Source: Rhodopseudomonas sp. BAL398
GTDB lineage: Bacteria; Pseudomonadota; Alphaproteobacteria; Rhizobiales; Xanthobacteraceae
Direction of reading: 5' to 3'
DNA: 64,000 nucleotides
Assembly: GCF_033001325.1 (NCBI RefSeq)
Contig: NZ_CP133111.1
Location: forward strand, 3,550,501 to 3,614,500
Positions 45,092-54,284 of this stretch are shown piece by piece. The notes beneath the pieces were generated by a model. The model searched no databases. It worked only from the letters and a program-made list of their open reading frames with translations, and was not told where the DNA came from. Both the position numbers and the translations under genes were made by a program. How positions within the stretch are numbered: the stretch's first letter is position 1; every line of letters begins with the position of its first letter.

Positions 45092-46270
45092 TCAGGCACA
45101 ATGCGGCAGGGTGTGGGCGCAGACTTCGCGCCAGATCTCGGTCAAGGTGTCGTTCTCCACCGGCCCCTTATGGGCGACCGCATGGGTGCGAACCCGGGCC
45201 AGAATTCCCCGTGCCTCGTCGGAATTGGCCGGCAGATTGAGCCGCGCGAGCGACGAGGTGATCGCCGACAGGCCGGAATGCTTGCCGATCACGATCTGGT
45301 TGGCGCGCCCGAACAGCTCCGGATCGAGCGACTGATAGGTCTGGCGATCCTTGAGCAACCCGTCGACATGGATGCCGGATTCGTGGGTGAACACATGGGC
45401 GCCGACGATAGCCTTGTTCAGCGGAATGGTGCGGGCCGCCGCGGCCGCCACAAGGGCGGCGACATTGGCGAGCTCGGACGGCACGATCCCGGTATCGCGC
45501 CCATAGAGCTGCTTCAGCGCAATCGCGACTTCTTCCAGCGGCGCATTGCCGGCGCGCTCGCCCAGTCCGATCACCGTGACCGAGGCATGGCTGGCGCCGG
45601 CCTGCACCGCCGCCAGCGTATTGGCGGTGGCCAGGCCCAGATCGTCATGGCCGTGAAATTCGAGTTCGAGGTCGGTGGTGGCGCGCAACGCCGCGATCAG
45701 CCGATAGGTGGTACAGGGGTCGAGCACGCTCAGCGTGTCGGCGATGCGAAACCGCCGCGCGCCGGCCGCCTTCGCAGCGGCGACGATCTCGATCAGGAAA
45801 TCGACATCGGCGCGGGAGGAATCCTCGCCGCCGACCGCGACCTCCAGGCCCTGGTCGCGCGCATAGCCGACCACGCGGCGGAGCATCTCCAGCGCGTTGG
45901 CGCGTCGGCCGCCGAGCTTGGCGGCGATCTGGACGTCGGAGACCGGCACCGACACATTGACCATCGAGACCCCGGCGGCGATCGCCGCATCGACATCCTC
46001 GGTGCGCATCCGGCACCAGGCAATGGTGGTCAGCGGCAGTTCGGCTTCCACGATGGCGCAGATCGCCGCGATCTCATCAGACCCCATCGCCGGCGTCCCG
46101 GCTTCGATTTCCGCAACCCCGGCGCGGGACAAAGCGCTGGCGATCGCCACCTTCTCGACGGTGGAGAAGGCCACGCCCGGCGCCTGCTCGCCGTCGCGCA
46201 AGGTGGTGTCGTTGAGCACGATCCTGGGCAGCGGCGCCGCGGTGCGCGGTGTGGTCGGACTGTCAAACAT
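45092..46270 (-). CDS. nifV: NifV homocitrate synthase
   Basis: A 392-residue acyltransferase of the HMGL-like TIM-barrel family that joins 2-oxoglutarate and acetyl-CoA into homocitrate, the organic ligand of FeMo-cofactor. Motifs are [13 protein letters not shown] (near 20-32) and [18 protein letters not shown] (near 201-218) with the metal-binding HxH. Overlaps nifS by 8 bases, so it is translationally coupled. Confidence 0.95.
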   Translation of the reverse strand: MFDSPTTPRTAAPLPRIVLNDTTLRDGEQAPGVAFSTVEKVAIASALSRAGVAEIEAGTPAMGSDEIAAICAIVEAELPLTTIAWCRMRTEDVDAAIAAGVSMVNVSVPVSDVQIAAKLGGRRANALEMLRRVVGYARDQGLEVAVGGEDSSRADVDFLIEIVAAAKAAGARRFRIADTLSVLDPCTTYRLIAALRATTDLELEFHGHDDLGLATANTLAAVQAGASHASVTVIGLGERAGNAPLEEVAIALKQLYGRDTGIVPSELANVAALVAAAAARTIPLNKAIVGAHVFTHESGIHVDGLLKDRQTYQSLDPELFGRANQIVIGKHSGLSAITSSLARLNLPANSDEARGILARVRTHAVAHKGPVENDTLTEIWREVCAHTLPHCA

Positions 46271-47477
46271 GAGCCTGGTCGAGCGTCGCCGACGCTCCCT
46301 CCTGTGTGCCGAATGGCGAGATCTCGCGCAGCCTGGCGATCACGCCGGGAATGACCACGAGTGCCCGATCGATATCGTCGTCGGTCGTGTCGCGCGACAG
46401 CGAGAACCGCACCCCGCCGCGCACCGCATCGTTCGCGACCTGCATCGCCACCAGCACATGGGAGGGCTCGAACGAGCCGGTCGAACAGGCCGACCCCATC
46501 GACACCGCGACGCCGGCGCGGTCGAGCAGCATCACGATGCTTTCGCTCTCGATGAAGGAGAAGGCGATGTTCGAGGTGTTGGGCAGCCGCTCGGCGCGGG
46601 CGCCGACCGCGACGCAATCGGCGACTTGCTCCAAGATTCCCCGCTCCAGCCGATCGCGCAGGCCGCGGACCCGGATGTCCTCGTCGGCCAGATGATCGGC
46701 GGCGAGTTCGGCGGCCATGCCAAGGCCGACAATGCCCGGCACATTCTCGGTGCCGGCGCGGCGGCCGCGCTCCTGATGGCCGCCCTTGATCTGCGGCTTG
46801 AAGCGCACGCCGTTGCGGATATACAGCGCGCCGACGCCCTTGGGCGCATGCAGCTTGTGGCCGGACAGCGACGCCATGTCGATCGCGGTGGATTGCAGAT
46901 CGATCGGCATTTTGCCGACCGCCTGCACCGCGTCGGTATGGAACAGCGCGCCGTATTCCTTGGCGAGTTCGGCCAGATCAGCGACCGGGTTGATCACGCC
47001 GGTCTCGTTGTTGGCCCACATCAGCGACACCACCGCGACGCGGTCCGACAGCGCTGCGCGGTAAGCCACGATGTCGAGCCGGCCATGGCGATCGACCGGA
47101 ATGAGGTGAACGCGAATCCCCTTGTTCTTTTCCAGCCAGGCGCACAGCGACAACACGGCGGGATGCTCCACCGCGCTGGTGATGATCTCGCGCCGGCGCG
47201 GCGAGGCTTCCAACGCCGCCATGATCGCCGCATTGGTGCTTTCGGTGCCGCCCGAGGTGAACATCAGCTCGTGGGCGTGGGCGATGCCGAGCAGCCGTTG
47301 CAGCTGCTCGCGGGCGCGCTTCACCGCCATCGCAGCGTGGCCGCCGAGCGCGTATTTCGACGACGGATTGCCGAAATACTGGGTGAAGTAGGGCAGCATC
47401 GCCTCGACCACGCGGGGATCGACACGGGTGGTGGCGTTGTTGTCGAGATAGACCGGTTGGGCGGGTTGGCCGCTCAT
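46263..47477 (-). CDS. nifS: NifS cysteine desulfurase
   Basis: A 404-residue PLP enzyme that releases sulfur from cysteine for nitrogenase cluster assembly. [11 protein letters not shown] is at residues 10-20, the PLP lysine is Lys208 ([10 protein letters not shown]) and the persulfide cysteine Cys331 (GSACSTGS). Starts with an ATGA overlap with the nifU stop. The upstream extension of the frame is nifU in another frame and is not part of NifS. Confidence 0.95.
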   Translation of the reverse strand: MSGQPAQPVYLDNNATTRVDPRVVEAMLPYFTQYFGNPSSKYALGGHAAMAVKRAREQLQRLLGIAHAHELMFTSGGTESTNAAIMAALEASPRRREIITSAVEHPAVLSLCAWLEKNKGIRVHLIPVDRHGRLDIVAYRAALSDRVAVVSLMWANNETGVINPVADLAELAKEYGALFHTDAVQAVGKMPIDLQSTAIDMASLSGHKLHAPKGVGALYIRNGVRFKPQIKGGHQERGRRAGTENVPGIVGLGMAAELAADHLADEDIRVRGLRDRLERGILEQVADCVAVGARAERLPNTSNIAFSFIESESIVMLLDRAGVAVSMGSACSTGSFEPSHVLVAMQVANDAVRGGVRFSLSRDTTDDDIDRALVVIPGVIARLREISPFGTQEGASATLDQAHV

Positions 47478-48481
47478 GGCACCGGCACCACGCGCATCGG
47501 GCGGCCGATCTTCTCGATCAGCTTGGCCTGAACCCCGGACAGCGTCACCGACGCCAGCTGGCAGCCGTCGCAATTGCCCGACAGCCTGATGTAGATCGTA
47601 TTGTCCTCGATCCGGACCAGTTCGCAATCGCCGCCGTCGCGCTGCAGATGCGGGCGCAATTCGGCGAGCGCCTGTTCGATCAGTTCGGTCTGGGTCAGGG
47701 TGTCGGCGCCCGCCATCGCGGCGACCGGACGCGGTGCCGCCGGCTTGGGCGCCGCTGGCTTCGGCATTGCGCGTAAATGCGCCGGAACGCCATGGCCGGC
47801 GCTGAAAATAGTCGCGGCCGCCGTCGCCTCGCCGCGCGGCTTCAGCTCGATCGCGCGCTGCGGGGACGAGCCGACCCGGTAAGCTTGGTCGGCCGGCAGC
47901 AGGCCATCCTCGACCAGGTCGGCATTGACCCGCGCCAGCAGCGCTTCGATCTTCTTGAAGCAGCAGCTGCAGCTGGCGCCGGCCTTGGTGTAGGCGGTGA
48001 CCTGTTCGGGATCGGTCAGGCGGTTGAAGCGGATGGTGCGCTCGATCATCATCTGGCCGACGCTGAAGCAATCGCACAACACGTCGGGATCGGTGCTTTC
48101 GAGTTCGGCCTTGCCGCGCAGCGCCGCGATCGCGGTGCGTAGCGCCTCATAGGCGATCACCGAGCCATACATCCGCTCCGGCGGCAGCCCGCCGAGAAAC
48201 TCGGCGATATCCGCGGAGCTGATGCCGCCCGCCTCGTCGAGGGTCTTGCCGGTCACCATTTCGGTGACCGCCGAGGATGCCGCGATCGCGGCGCTGCAGC
48301 CGAACGCCTGGAACCGGGCCTGTTCGATCCGGTCGGTTTGCGGATCGACCTGCAGCATCAGCTTGACGGCGTCGCCCCATCCGATGGTTCCGAATGAGCC
48401 GACCGCATTGGCGCCCGGCAACGCTCCGACATTCCTGGGATTGGAGAAGTGATCGTTCAGCCTGTTCGAAACCTGCAGCAT
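47474..48481 (-). CDS. nifU: NifU Fe-S scaffold with altered N-terminal domain
   Basis: A 335-residue three-domain protein. The IscU-like N-terminal domain (1-125) keeps Asp37 and Cys62 but has Trp at position 35 (IGWGD instead of LACGD) and Gly at 106 (MYGSV instead of MHCSV), both scaffold cysteines in Azotobacter NifU. The central BFD-like [2Fe-2S] domain has Cys136, Cys138, Cys171 and Cys174. A Pro/Ala linker precedes the Nfu-type C-terminal domain with Cys304 and Cys307 (CDGC). Assembly of clusters would have to rely on the C-terminal domain. Coupled to nifS by a 4-base overlap. Confidence 0.9.
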   Translation of the reverse strand: MLQVSNRLNDHFSNPRNVGALPGANAVGSFGTIGWGDAVKLMLQVDPQTDRIEQARFQAFGCSAAIAASSAVTEMVTGKTLDEAGGISSADIAEFLGGLPPERMYGSVIAYEALRTAIAALRGKAELESTDPDVLCDCFSVGQMMIERTIRFNRLTDPEQVTAYTKAGASCSCCFKKIEALLARVNADLVEDGLLPADQAYRVGSSPQRAIELKPRGEATAAATIFSAGHGVPAHLRAMPKPAAPKPAAPRPVAAMAGADTLTQTELIEQALAELRPHLQRDGGDCELVRIEDNTIYIRLSGNCDGCQLASVTLSGVQAKLIEKIGRPMRVVPVP

Positions 48482-48506
48482 GGCGTTGTTTCCCGGCTTG
48501 ATGCGA

Positions 48507-48827
48507 TCACCCGAACGATTTGCCGCAGCCGCATTTGGTGCCGGCATTGGGATTGTCGAAGGTGAAGCCGGAGCCTTCCAGGCTCTCGACGAAATCGATC
48601 TTCATCCCGGTCAGCAAAGGCTGCGAGTCGGGATCGAGGAACACTTTGACGCCGGCGGCTTCGACCACGGCGTCATCGGAGCGCGGCTCGGTGTCGAGCC
48701 CGATCAGATATTTGTAGCCGGCGCAGCCGCCGGCCTCGACCATGACCCGCAGACCGCCTTCGGTCTTGCCGGCCCGGGACATCGCAGCCTTGATAGCAGT
48801 ACCGGCTTGTTCAGTCAGAATGATCAT
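48507..48827 (-). CDS. NifIscA/HesB-type Fe-S carrier
   Basis: A 106-residue A-type carrier protein. Conserved cysteines are Cys35 (GGCAG), Cys99 and Cys101 (CGCG). The ATG at 48827 is chosen, as the preceding codons are outside the family. It is the first gene of the iscA-nifUSVW unit and is 25 bases from nifU. It probably receives or stores iron or clusters for nitrogenase maturation. Confidence 0.95.
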   Translation of the reverse strand: MIILTEQAGTAIKAAMSRAGKTEGGLRVMVEAGGCAGYKYLIGLDTEPRSDDAVVEAAGVKVFLDPDSQPLLTGMKIDFVESLEGSGFTFDNPNAGTKCGCGKSFG

Positions 48828-48864
48828 GTGACGGCCTCCTTGCGCTGGCATTCACACAAGCATT

Positions 48865-48880
48865 AGCAACCGCCGTGCCA
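48865..48880 (-). promoter_or_regulatory. Sigma-54 promoter of iscA-nifUSVW
   Basis: Minus-strand TGGCACGGCGGTTGCT is a perfect -24/-12 element. The predicted transcript start is near 48853, some 26 bases before the iscA-type start codon. Confidence 0.85.
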
Positions 48881-48938
48881 TTCTCGGGCTCAGCCACAAA
48901 ACCATGGATTCATTGCTGTTTTGCGGAGCGTCGGCGAT

Positions 48939-48954
48939 TGTCGGAGTTGCGACA
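48939..48954. promoter_or_regulatory. NifA upstream activator site for iscA-nifUSVW
   Basis: TGT-CGGAGTTGCG-ACA, exact TGT-N10-ACA, about 75 bases upstream of the promoter at 48865-48880. Confidence 0.75.
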
Positions 48955-49009
48955 TGGTCGCGAAGATGACGCAATGGCGGCGGTGTCGGTGCGGTCGCGA
49001 CGCGATCGT

Positions 49010-49711
49010 CTAACCGTTGAGATCGAGTTGCCGCCGCCGGTCGGCCATCCGGCTTTCGCCGCTTTCGTCGCCGAAGCATTCGTTGAAATCATTGCAATGC
49101 GCACATACCGGAGTACTGCACATCACCATGCCGTCGTCCTCGCACAGCTTGCGATAGAAGAAGCGTTTCCAGCGCATGTTCTTGGTATTGTCGCGCGCCA
49201 GCGGCGCGAAATGCCGCATCAGCAGCCGCGACAATTCGGATCGATCGCGCAGGCCGAGATCCTCCCACAGATGGCTCGGCTCCATCGCCCGGCGCGCCAC
49301 CATCGCGGCAAGCCAGCGGCTGACCTCGTTGTCGGTCGAGCGGTGGGCGAGCAGCAGATCGCGCAGCATCGCGACCTCGTCATCCTCGGCCGGCTCGCCG
49401 GAGGCGAGCACCGAAAACAGCACCGAGATGTGCGGAAAGAAACCGGCCATCAGCGCGGCGACGTCGTTGGCGCCGAGCCCGCAGCGGTCGACGACCGAAC
49501 CCGGCTCGGTCGCCGCCACCGCGAGGATCGAGGCCAGCACATGGCGGTCGAAAGCGCGGTCGCTGTCGATCTGCGCATCGTCGGCATCGCATCCGGTCAG
49601 CACCCGATAGGCGGTGCGAACCGGCGAGACCGCACAGGCGGTCGCCGGGGCGCGCGACGCCAATGTCGAAGCCACAATAGCCGCCTGGTCGATCTGCGCC
49701 GCGCCGATCAT
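49010..49711 (-). CDS. nifQ: NifQ molybdenum-processing protein
   Basis: A 233-residue NifQ, which supplies molybdenum-iron-sulfur units to FeMo-cofactor synthesis. The C-terminal metal-binding motif is MCSTPVCAHCNDFNEC (Cys-x4-Cys-x2-Cys-x5-Cys, near residues 205-220), as required. Start ATG 49711, 11 bases after fdxB. Last gene of the nifHDKENX unit; its stop is followed by the promoter of the next unit. Confidence 0.9.
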   Translation of the reverse strand: MIGAAQIDQAAIVASTLASRAPATACAVSPVRTAYRVLTGCDADDAQIDSDRAFDRHVLASILAVAATEPGSVVDRCGLGANDVAALMAGFFPHISVLFSVLASGEPAEDDEVAMLRDLLLAHRSTDNEVSRWLAAMVARRAMEPSHLWEDLGLRDRSELSRLLMRHFAPLARDNTKNMRWKRFFYRKLCEDDGMVMCSTPVCAHCNDFNECFGDESGESRMADRRRQLDLNG

Positions 49712-49722
49712 GTCGCGTTCCT

Positions 49723-50037
49723 TCAGAGCCCGAGTTCGCTGGCCTTGACGTGGGTCTGGCAATCCTTGGGGCAGACCCGGTTGCAGGCAGAACAGCCGAT
49801 GCAATTGCCGGCCTGGTCCAGCACCATCACCTTGCGGACGAATTCCTCGTCGTCGTCATCGTCGTTCTCGAGGCTGCAGGCGACCAACTCGCCATCCTCG
49901 TTGACTCCCATCAAATGCATGACGTCGCGCGAGCAGACCTTGAAGCAGCGGCCGCAGCCGATGCATTTGTCGCCATCGATCGCGGTGATGTAGGTCGGTT
50001 CCCACGGCTTGCCGTCGCGGCTGGAAAATGTAGCCAT
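49723..50037 (-). CDS. fdxB: Nif-specific ferredoxin III
   Basis: A 104-residue 2[4Fe-4S] ferredoxin. Cysteines are at 25, 28, 31, 35 and at 79, 82, 85, 89, separated by a long insert that includes a run of six Asp (DDDDDD region near 59-64). Nif-linked ferredoxin III; likely donates electrons in cofactor assembly or to nitrogenase. Confidence 0.9.
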   Translation of the reverse strand: MATFSSRDGKPWEPTYITAIDGDKCIGCGRCFKVCSRDVMHLMGVNEDGELVACSLENDDDDDEEFVRKVMVLDQAGNCIGCSACNRVCPKDCQTHVKASELGL

Positions 50038-50075
50038 TATGAACTCCTGGTCGCGGCCTCGGGCCGCGCGAAATG

Positions 50076-50282
50076 TCAGGTTGCGTTTGCTTCGAGCTGT
50101 TTCAGGTTGTTTCTCGCCTCCTCCAGCACCTTGAAGGCGTCATAGGTCTCCTGCGCGACGGTCAGGATCGACTGCCAGTTCACCGGCAGTTCCTCGGACA
50201 GATCGTGCAGGTTCATCTTCGCGTTGATCGCCCGCGACGACAATTTCTTGATCTCGGCTTTCAGACTATCGATATCGGACAT
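50076..50282 (-). CDS. DUF683/CCE_0567-type nif protein
   Basis: A 68-residue helical protein (LKAEIKKLSSRAINAKMNLH, then ALxxL-type repeats). Recognised as the DUF683/CCE_0567 family, a small metal-binding protein regularly encoded between the DUF269 gene and fdxB in nif clusters. Function not established. Gaps of 17 and 38 bases to neighbours indicate the same transcript. Confidence 0.85.
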   Translation of the reverse strand: MSDIDSLKAEIKKLSSRAINAKMNLHDLSEELPVNWQSILTVAQETYDAFKVLEEARNNLKQLEANAT

Positions 50283-50299
50283 GATGTTGTCTCCGGCGC

Positions 50300-50761
50300 T
50301 TAGATGGCGGCAACCTCGGGATATTTGCGGATCATCTCGACCCCGGCGGCGACCAGCTTCTCGCCGTCCTCAGCGAGCTTGCCGAGATTGTCGAAGCCGA
50401 AGCGGTGGACGTCGCGCAGCTGCTTATTGACGACGATCAGCCGGCCCGCGGCTAGGATCATCCGGCCGAAGCCTTCGTGGTGCATCTTCATCATCGGCGT
50501 GACCATCACGCCGGTCTCGCGCTCGATCGACAGCGCCACCGCGTTGTAGAACAACTCCAGCCGCCACAGCGTCTCCGGATCGGGATCGCCCATGATCGGG
50601 ATCTCGCGACGGCGCTGCTTGTCGACGATATAGGGATCGATCAGCACCAGATCGCTCTTGCCGTCCCAGGCGCCGTGGGTGTCCTGGGCGCGCCATTGCT
50701 TGATCAGCTCCTTGACGAACAGCGAGTCGGTCGCGGTGTCGGCTGCGGTTGCGTCAGACAT
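50300..50761 (-). CDS. NifX-associated protein (DUF269)
   Basis: A 153-residue protein of the DUF269 family. The typical core runs [20 protein letters not shown] (near 13-32) and the end [20 protein letters not shown]. Overlaps nifX by 8 bases, so the two are coupled. Its exact role in FeMo-cofactor trafficking is unknown. Confidence 0.9.
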   Translation of the reverse strand: MSDATAADTATDSLFVKELIKQWRAQDTHGAWDGKSDLVLIDPYIVDKQRRREIPIMGDPDPETLWRLELFYNAVALSIERETGVMVTPMMKMHHEGFGRMILAAGRLIVVNKQLRDVHRFGFDNLGKLAEDGEKLVAAGVEMIRKYPEVAAI

Positions 50762-51164
50762 TGTCCACCTCGTCGGCAAAATCCAGCTTACGTTCCTCGC
50801 CCTTGAGCAGTGCCTTGCGCAGCCACGGCGGCGGCACGCCGCGCAGCACGCCCTGCAGCTTGTCCAAGAGATCGGTGATCAGCTCCGGCTGATTGACCTT
50901 GAGCGGATGCACATTGTTGGCGACGACGCGGGCGGCGCCGGAGCCGCCGATCGCCGCGACGTAGAGGATCGCGCAATCCTTGATGGCGTCGATCTTCGGC
51001 GTCAGCTTGTCCTCATTGCCGTCCTCGGCCAGATCGCTGGCGAACTGCACCGCCTCGACGAAGCGATAATCATCCGGCGAAATCTCGTAGATCGCGATGT
51101 TCTTGGCCCAGCCGAAATGCGCATCGACGCGCTTCAGATCCTGGGTCGCGAATGCCACCTTCAT
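50754..51164 (-). CDS. nifX: NifX FeMo-cofactor precursor carrier
   Basis: A 136-residue NifX, a carrier of FeMo-cofactor precursor between NifB, NifEN and apo-nitrogenase. It starts [20 protein letters not shown] at ATG 51164; the preceding in-frame codons do not match the family. The related NifX-like domain is also present at the C-terminus of NifB in this window. Confidence 0.95.
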   Translation of the reverse strand: MKVAFATQDLKRVDAHFGWAKNIAIYEISPDDYRFVEAVQFASDLAEDGNEDKLTPKIDAIKDCAILYVAAIGGSGAARVVANNVHPLKVNQPELITDLLDKLQGVLRGVPPPWLRKALLKGEERKLDFADEVDNV

Positions 51165-51210
51165 GCCGCCGCTCCTTTGCTTTGCATCGACACTCTCCTT
51201 CGATTCCGAA

Positions 51211-52584
51211 CTAATGAGTCGTAGCCGCCGCATCGCCCTGATCCGCCATTGCGCCGGGATTCCGCCAGCTGTCGATGTCGGGCTCGCGAATGCTGGCGAT
51301 GAACAGATTGCCGATCGCGAAGATCAGATCGCGGGTGCCGCGATAGCCGACCGCCAGCTGATGCGCCGCGCCAAGCCGGTCGAACATCGGCAGGCCGATC
51401 CGGTGCAGCGGCACGCCGAGCCGCTCCGCCGCCTGGCGGCCATGCGCATGGGTCAGCAGCAGATCGCAGCCTTCGGCGCGGCTTTCGAGATCCTCGAGAT
51501 CACCGATCACGACCTCGTCGGCCGGAACCAGTTCGAGCACCGGCGACGTCGTGGTGGTCACCGCGGCGGTGATCTGGCATCCCATCTCGGTGAGCCAGCC
51601 GCCGATACTTAGCAGCAGGTCGGGCTCGGCGCCGATCGCGACCTGTTTGCCGCCGAAATAGAAATGTCCGTCCAGCATGGCGTCGACCAGCTGGCTGCGC
51701 TGCCTGCGATATTTTTGCGGCACCGGGCGGCCGCTGATGCGCGCCAGGAACGCCATGAATTCGTCGTTCGCAGCCAGCCCGGTGAGGCGGCGCAACAACG
51801 TGAACGGCACCCCGGCCTTGGCTTGCAGCGCGGTCGCGGCGGCGCGCATCTGCTCACCGATCGCCAGCGTATGCACGGCCCCGCCCATCGCGGCGATCTC
51901 ATCGACCGCGACGCCGCCATGGGTGGTCGGGGTGAAATCGTCCGGGACGTGGCCATCGAGCGAGCCGGAAATGTCAGGCAGGAAGGTCGGCCGCAAGCCG
52001 AACGCCTCGATGATGTCGCGCAGCTCATCAATGTCGCCGGCAGTCAGATGGCTGCCGGGCAGCACATTGATGCGGGCCCGATCGCGCGACGCATTCGGCG
52101 CCGGCTGAGCCACCAGCAGATCGACCATCTTGGCGACGGTCCGCGACCAGCCATCCTCGAAGGCCCCCATGAAATCCGGCGTCGACACCGGAACCAGCGC
52201 GACATGCGCAAGCTCCGGATGCCGCTCGCGGACCTGCTTGATGAAGCTGTCGAGATCGTCGCCCTTGATCTCGGTGACGCCGGTCGAGCAGATCCCGATA
52301 ATGTCGGGCTTGGTGCGGTTGACGATGTTGACGATCGCCTGTTCGACATTGTCGAAGCCGCCGAGCACGGTGGCGACCTCGGTCATCGCGGTGGTCTGCA
52401 TCGGGATCGATTCGCGAAAGTGCCGCACGAACAGCACCAGGCCGAACGAGGTGCAGCCCTGCGAGCCGTGCAGCAACGGCATGCAATTGCGCAGGCCCAT
52501 GAAGGCCAGCGAGGCGCCGAGCGGCTGGCTCATCCGCAGCGGATTGACGGTGCAGGCCTTGCCCGATGTGACGATCTTGGCCAT
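51211..52584 (-). CDS. nifN: NifN, FeMo-cofactor scaffold beta subunit
   Basis: A 457-residue homologue of NifK; forms the NifEN complex where NifB-co matures. It starts with the NPLRMSQPLGASLAFMGLRN segment (near 13-32) and has LLHGSQGCTSF with a conserved Cys. A C-terminal Rossmann-like region is complete. It begins 10 bases after nifE. Confidence 0.95.
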   Translation of the reverse strand: MAKIVTSGKACTVNPLRMSQPLGASLAFMGLRNCMPLLHGSQGCTSFGLVLFVRHFRESIPMQTTAMTEVATVLGGFDNVEQAIVNIVNRTKPDIIGICSTGVTEIKGDDLDSFIKQVRERHPELAHVALVPVSTPDFMGAFEDGWSRTVAKMVDLLVAQPAPNASRDRARINVLPGSHLTAGDIDELRDIIEAFGLRPTFLPDISGSLDGHVPDDFTPTTHGGVAVDEIAAMGGAVHTLAIGEQMRAAATALQAKAGVPFTLLRRLTGLAANDEFMAFLARISGRPVPQKYRRQRSQLVDAMLDGHFYFGGKQVAIGAEPDLLLSIGGWLTEMGCQITAAVTTTTSPVLELVPADEVVIGDLEDLESRAEGCDLLLTHAHGRQAAERLGVPLHRIGLPMFDRLGAAHQLAVGYRGTRDLIFAIGNLFIASIREPDIDSWRNPGAMADQGDAAATTH

Positions 52585-52594
52585 GGCGATGTCC

Positions 52595-54259
52595 TCACGC
52601 GACCTGGGCGGCGGGCGCGGCGTCTGCCGCGACCCGCCCGAGGATGGCGGCGATCTTGTCCTTGCAGCCGCCGCAGCCGCCGCCGGCCTGAGTAAGCTGC
52701 GTGACCTGGGCGATCATGGTGAGATCGTGGCTGCGAACCGCGTCCTCGATGGTGCCGACATCGATCTGCTTGCATTGGCAGACCAGCTCGCCACGGCGCT
52801 GGGCTTCCGCCAGTTCGGGATCGCCGGCCAGCGCCGCTGCGTCCGCCGCATTGGCGGCGTCGGCGCGCTCCTCCCAGCTGATTTCGGCCCAGGGCGCCGG
52901 CGCGCGGACCTGCGCCCAGATCGGGTTCGACAGCGCCTTGTCGATCTGGCGCACCATCTCGACGATGCCGACATAGCCCTCATAGGCGTAGGAGCGCTCC
53001 TGATTGATATCGAGCCACGGCATCCGCGCCTTCAATGCAACGAATTGCGAACGGCCGCCCGACAGCATGATGTCGGCCTGAGCGTCCTTGAGCATCTTGT
53101 ACATGTCGCGCGGCCGCAGATCGTCGATCTGGTGGACGTCGGGGCTCATCTCCCGGAGCCGCTCCTTGTCCTCCTTGGTCGACTTCTTGACGCTTGAGCC
53201 GACGATGGTGAGGCCGGCCTCCTGCAGCGCCGCCACCACCGACCAGGATTTGACGCCGCCGGTGATCAGCAACACCTTCTTGCCGGTCAGCCGCGGCGTG
53301 AACGCTTTCAGCGCCTCCCAGGCGCGGGCCTCCTCGCGGGCGATCACCGCCTCGACCCGGTCCATCAATTCGGCGTCGGCGCCGCGCGCAATCAACAGCT
53401 TTGCGATCTGGCGCAGCGAGTCCGACGTATCGGTGATGCCGTAGAACGAGCCCTCGAAATAAGGAATGCCGTAGCGCTCTTCCATCTTGCGAGCGACGTT
53501 GATCATCGCGGTCGAGCACACCATCATCGCCGCCTTGGCGCGGTGCGCGCGCGCCACTTCGTGATAGCGGGCGTCGCCCGACAGGCAGGACAGGATGCGG
53601 ATGCCGAGCTCGTCGAGCAGCGGCTTGACCTGCCAGAATTCGCCGGCGACGTTGTATTCGCCGATGATGTTGATGTCATAGGGCGTGGTGTAATCCGGCT
53701 CCTGGGTGCCGATCACGTAATCCAGCATCGCCTCGCCGGCGAGCTTGTTGCCGAGATTTTTCGGCCCGACAAAGCCCGGCGAAATGATCGGGATGCAGGG
53801 CTTGCCGAATTTCTCGGAAGCCAGCTTGCAGACCGCGGCGATGTCGTCGCCCATCATCGCCGGCACGCAGGTCTGATACACGAACACCGCCGGCGGATCG
53901 TATTTCTCGATGATTTCGCGGATCGATTTGAACAGCCGCTTCTCACCGCCGAACACCACGTCGTTCTCGCCCATGTCGGTGGTGAAGCCGGTGCGGTACA
54001 GCTTCGAGCCGGAGGATTTGACGCCGCGATTGTCCCATGACGAGCCCTCGCAGGCGATCGGGCCGTGGACCAGATGGGCGACATCGACGATCGGTTGCAG
54101 CGCGATCTTGGCGCCGTCGAAAGCGCAGCCACCCGCGGCGCCGCCGGGCTGCAGCGGTTTGCTGCAGCCCTTCTTGCGTTGCTTTTCGGACTTGACCTGA
54201 TTGGTCGCGCAGCCCGGCTCGTTGAAGACGTCTTGGATCTTGTCGGCCAGGCTGCTCAT
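52595..54259 (-). CDS. nifE: NifE, FeMo-cofactor scaffold alpha subunit, with C-terminal BFD-type domain
   Basis: A 554-residue NifE. The NifD-like core has [20 protein letters not shown] (near 45-64) and [15 protein letters not shown]. Beyond the usual length it has a C-terminal domain with Cys494, Cys496, Cys529 and Cys532 in a C-x-C ... AGGGCGGC pattern, the bacterioferritin-associated-ferredoxin type [2Fe-2S] fold also found in NifU. Same fusion is known from some rhizobial NifE proteins by recollection. Gene spacing is 25 bases after nifK and 10 before nifN. Confidence 0.95.
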   Translation of the reverse strand: MSSLADKIQDVFNEPGCATNQVKSEKQRKKGCSKPLQPGGAAGGCAFDGAKIALQPIVDVAHLVHGPIACEGSSWDNRGVKSSGSKLYRTGFTTDMGENDVVFGGEKRLFKSIREIIEKYDPPAVFVYQTCVPAMMGDDIAAVCKLASEKFGKPCIPIISPGFVGPKNLGNKLAGEAMLDYVIGTQEPDYTTPYDINIIGEYNVAGEFWQVKPLLDELGIRILSCLSGDARYHEVARAHRAKAAMMVCSTAMINVARKMEERYGIPYFEGSFYGITDTSDSLRQIAKLLIARGADAELMDRVEAVIAREEARAWEALKAFTPRLTGKKVLLITGGVKSWSVVAALQEAGLTIVGSSVKKSTKEDKERLREMSPDVHQIDDLRPRDMYKMLKDAQADIMLSGGRSQFVALKARMPWLDINQERSYAYEGYVGIVEMVRQIDKALSNPIWAQVRAPAPWAEISWEERADAANAADAAALAGDPELAEAQRRGELVCQCKQIDVGTIEDAVRSHDLTMIAQVTQLTQAGGGCGGCKDKIAAILGRVAADAAPAAQVA

Positions 54260-54284
54260 CTTGTCACGTCCTATCTTGGAGTCC

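Noticed and set aside
47478-48077. N-terminal extension of nifS
   Set aside because: It is nifU in another frame. The family start YLDNNATT follows the ATG at 47477.
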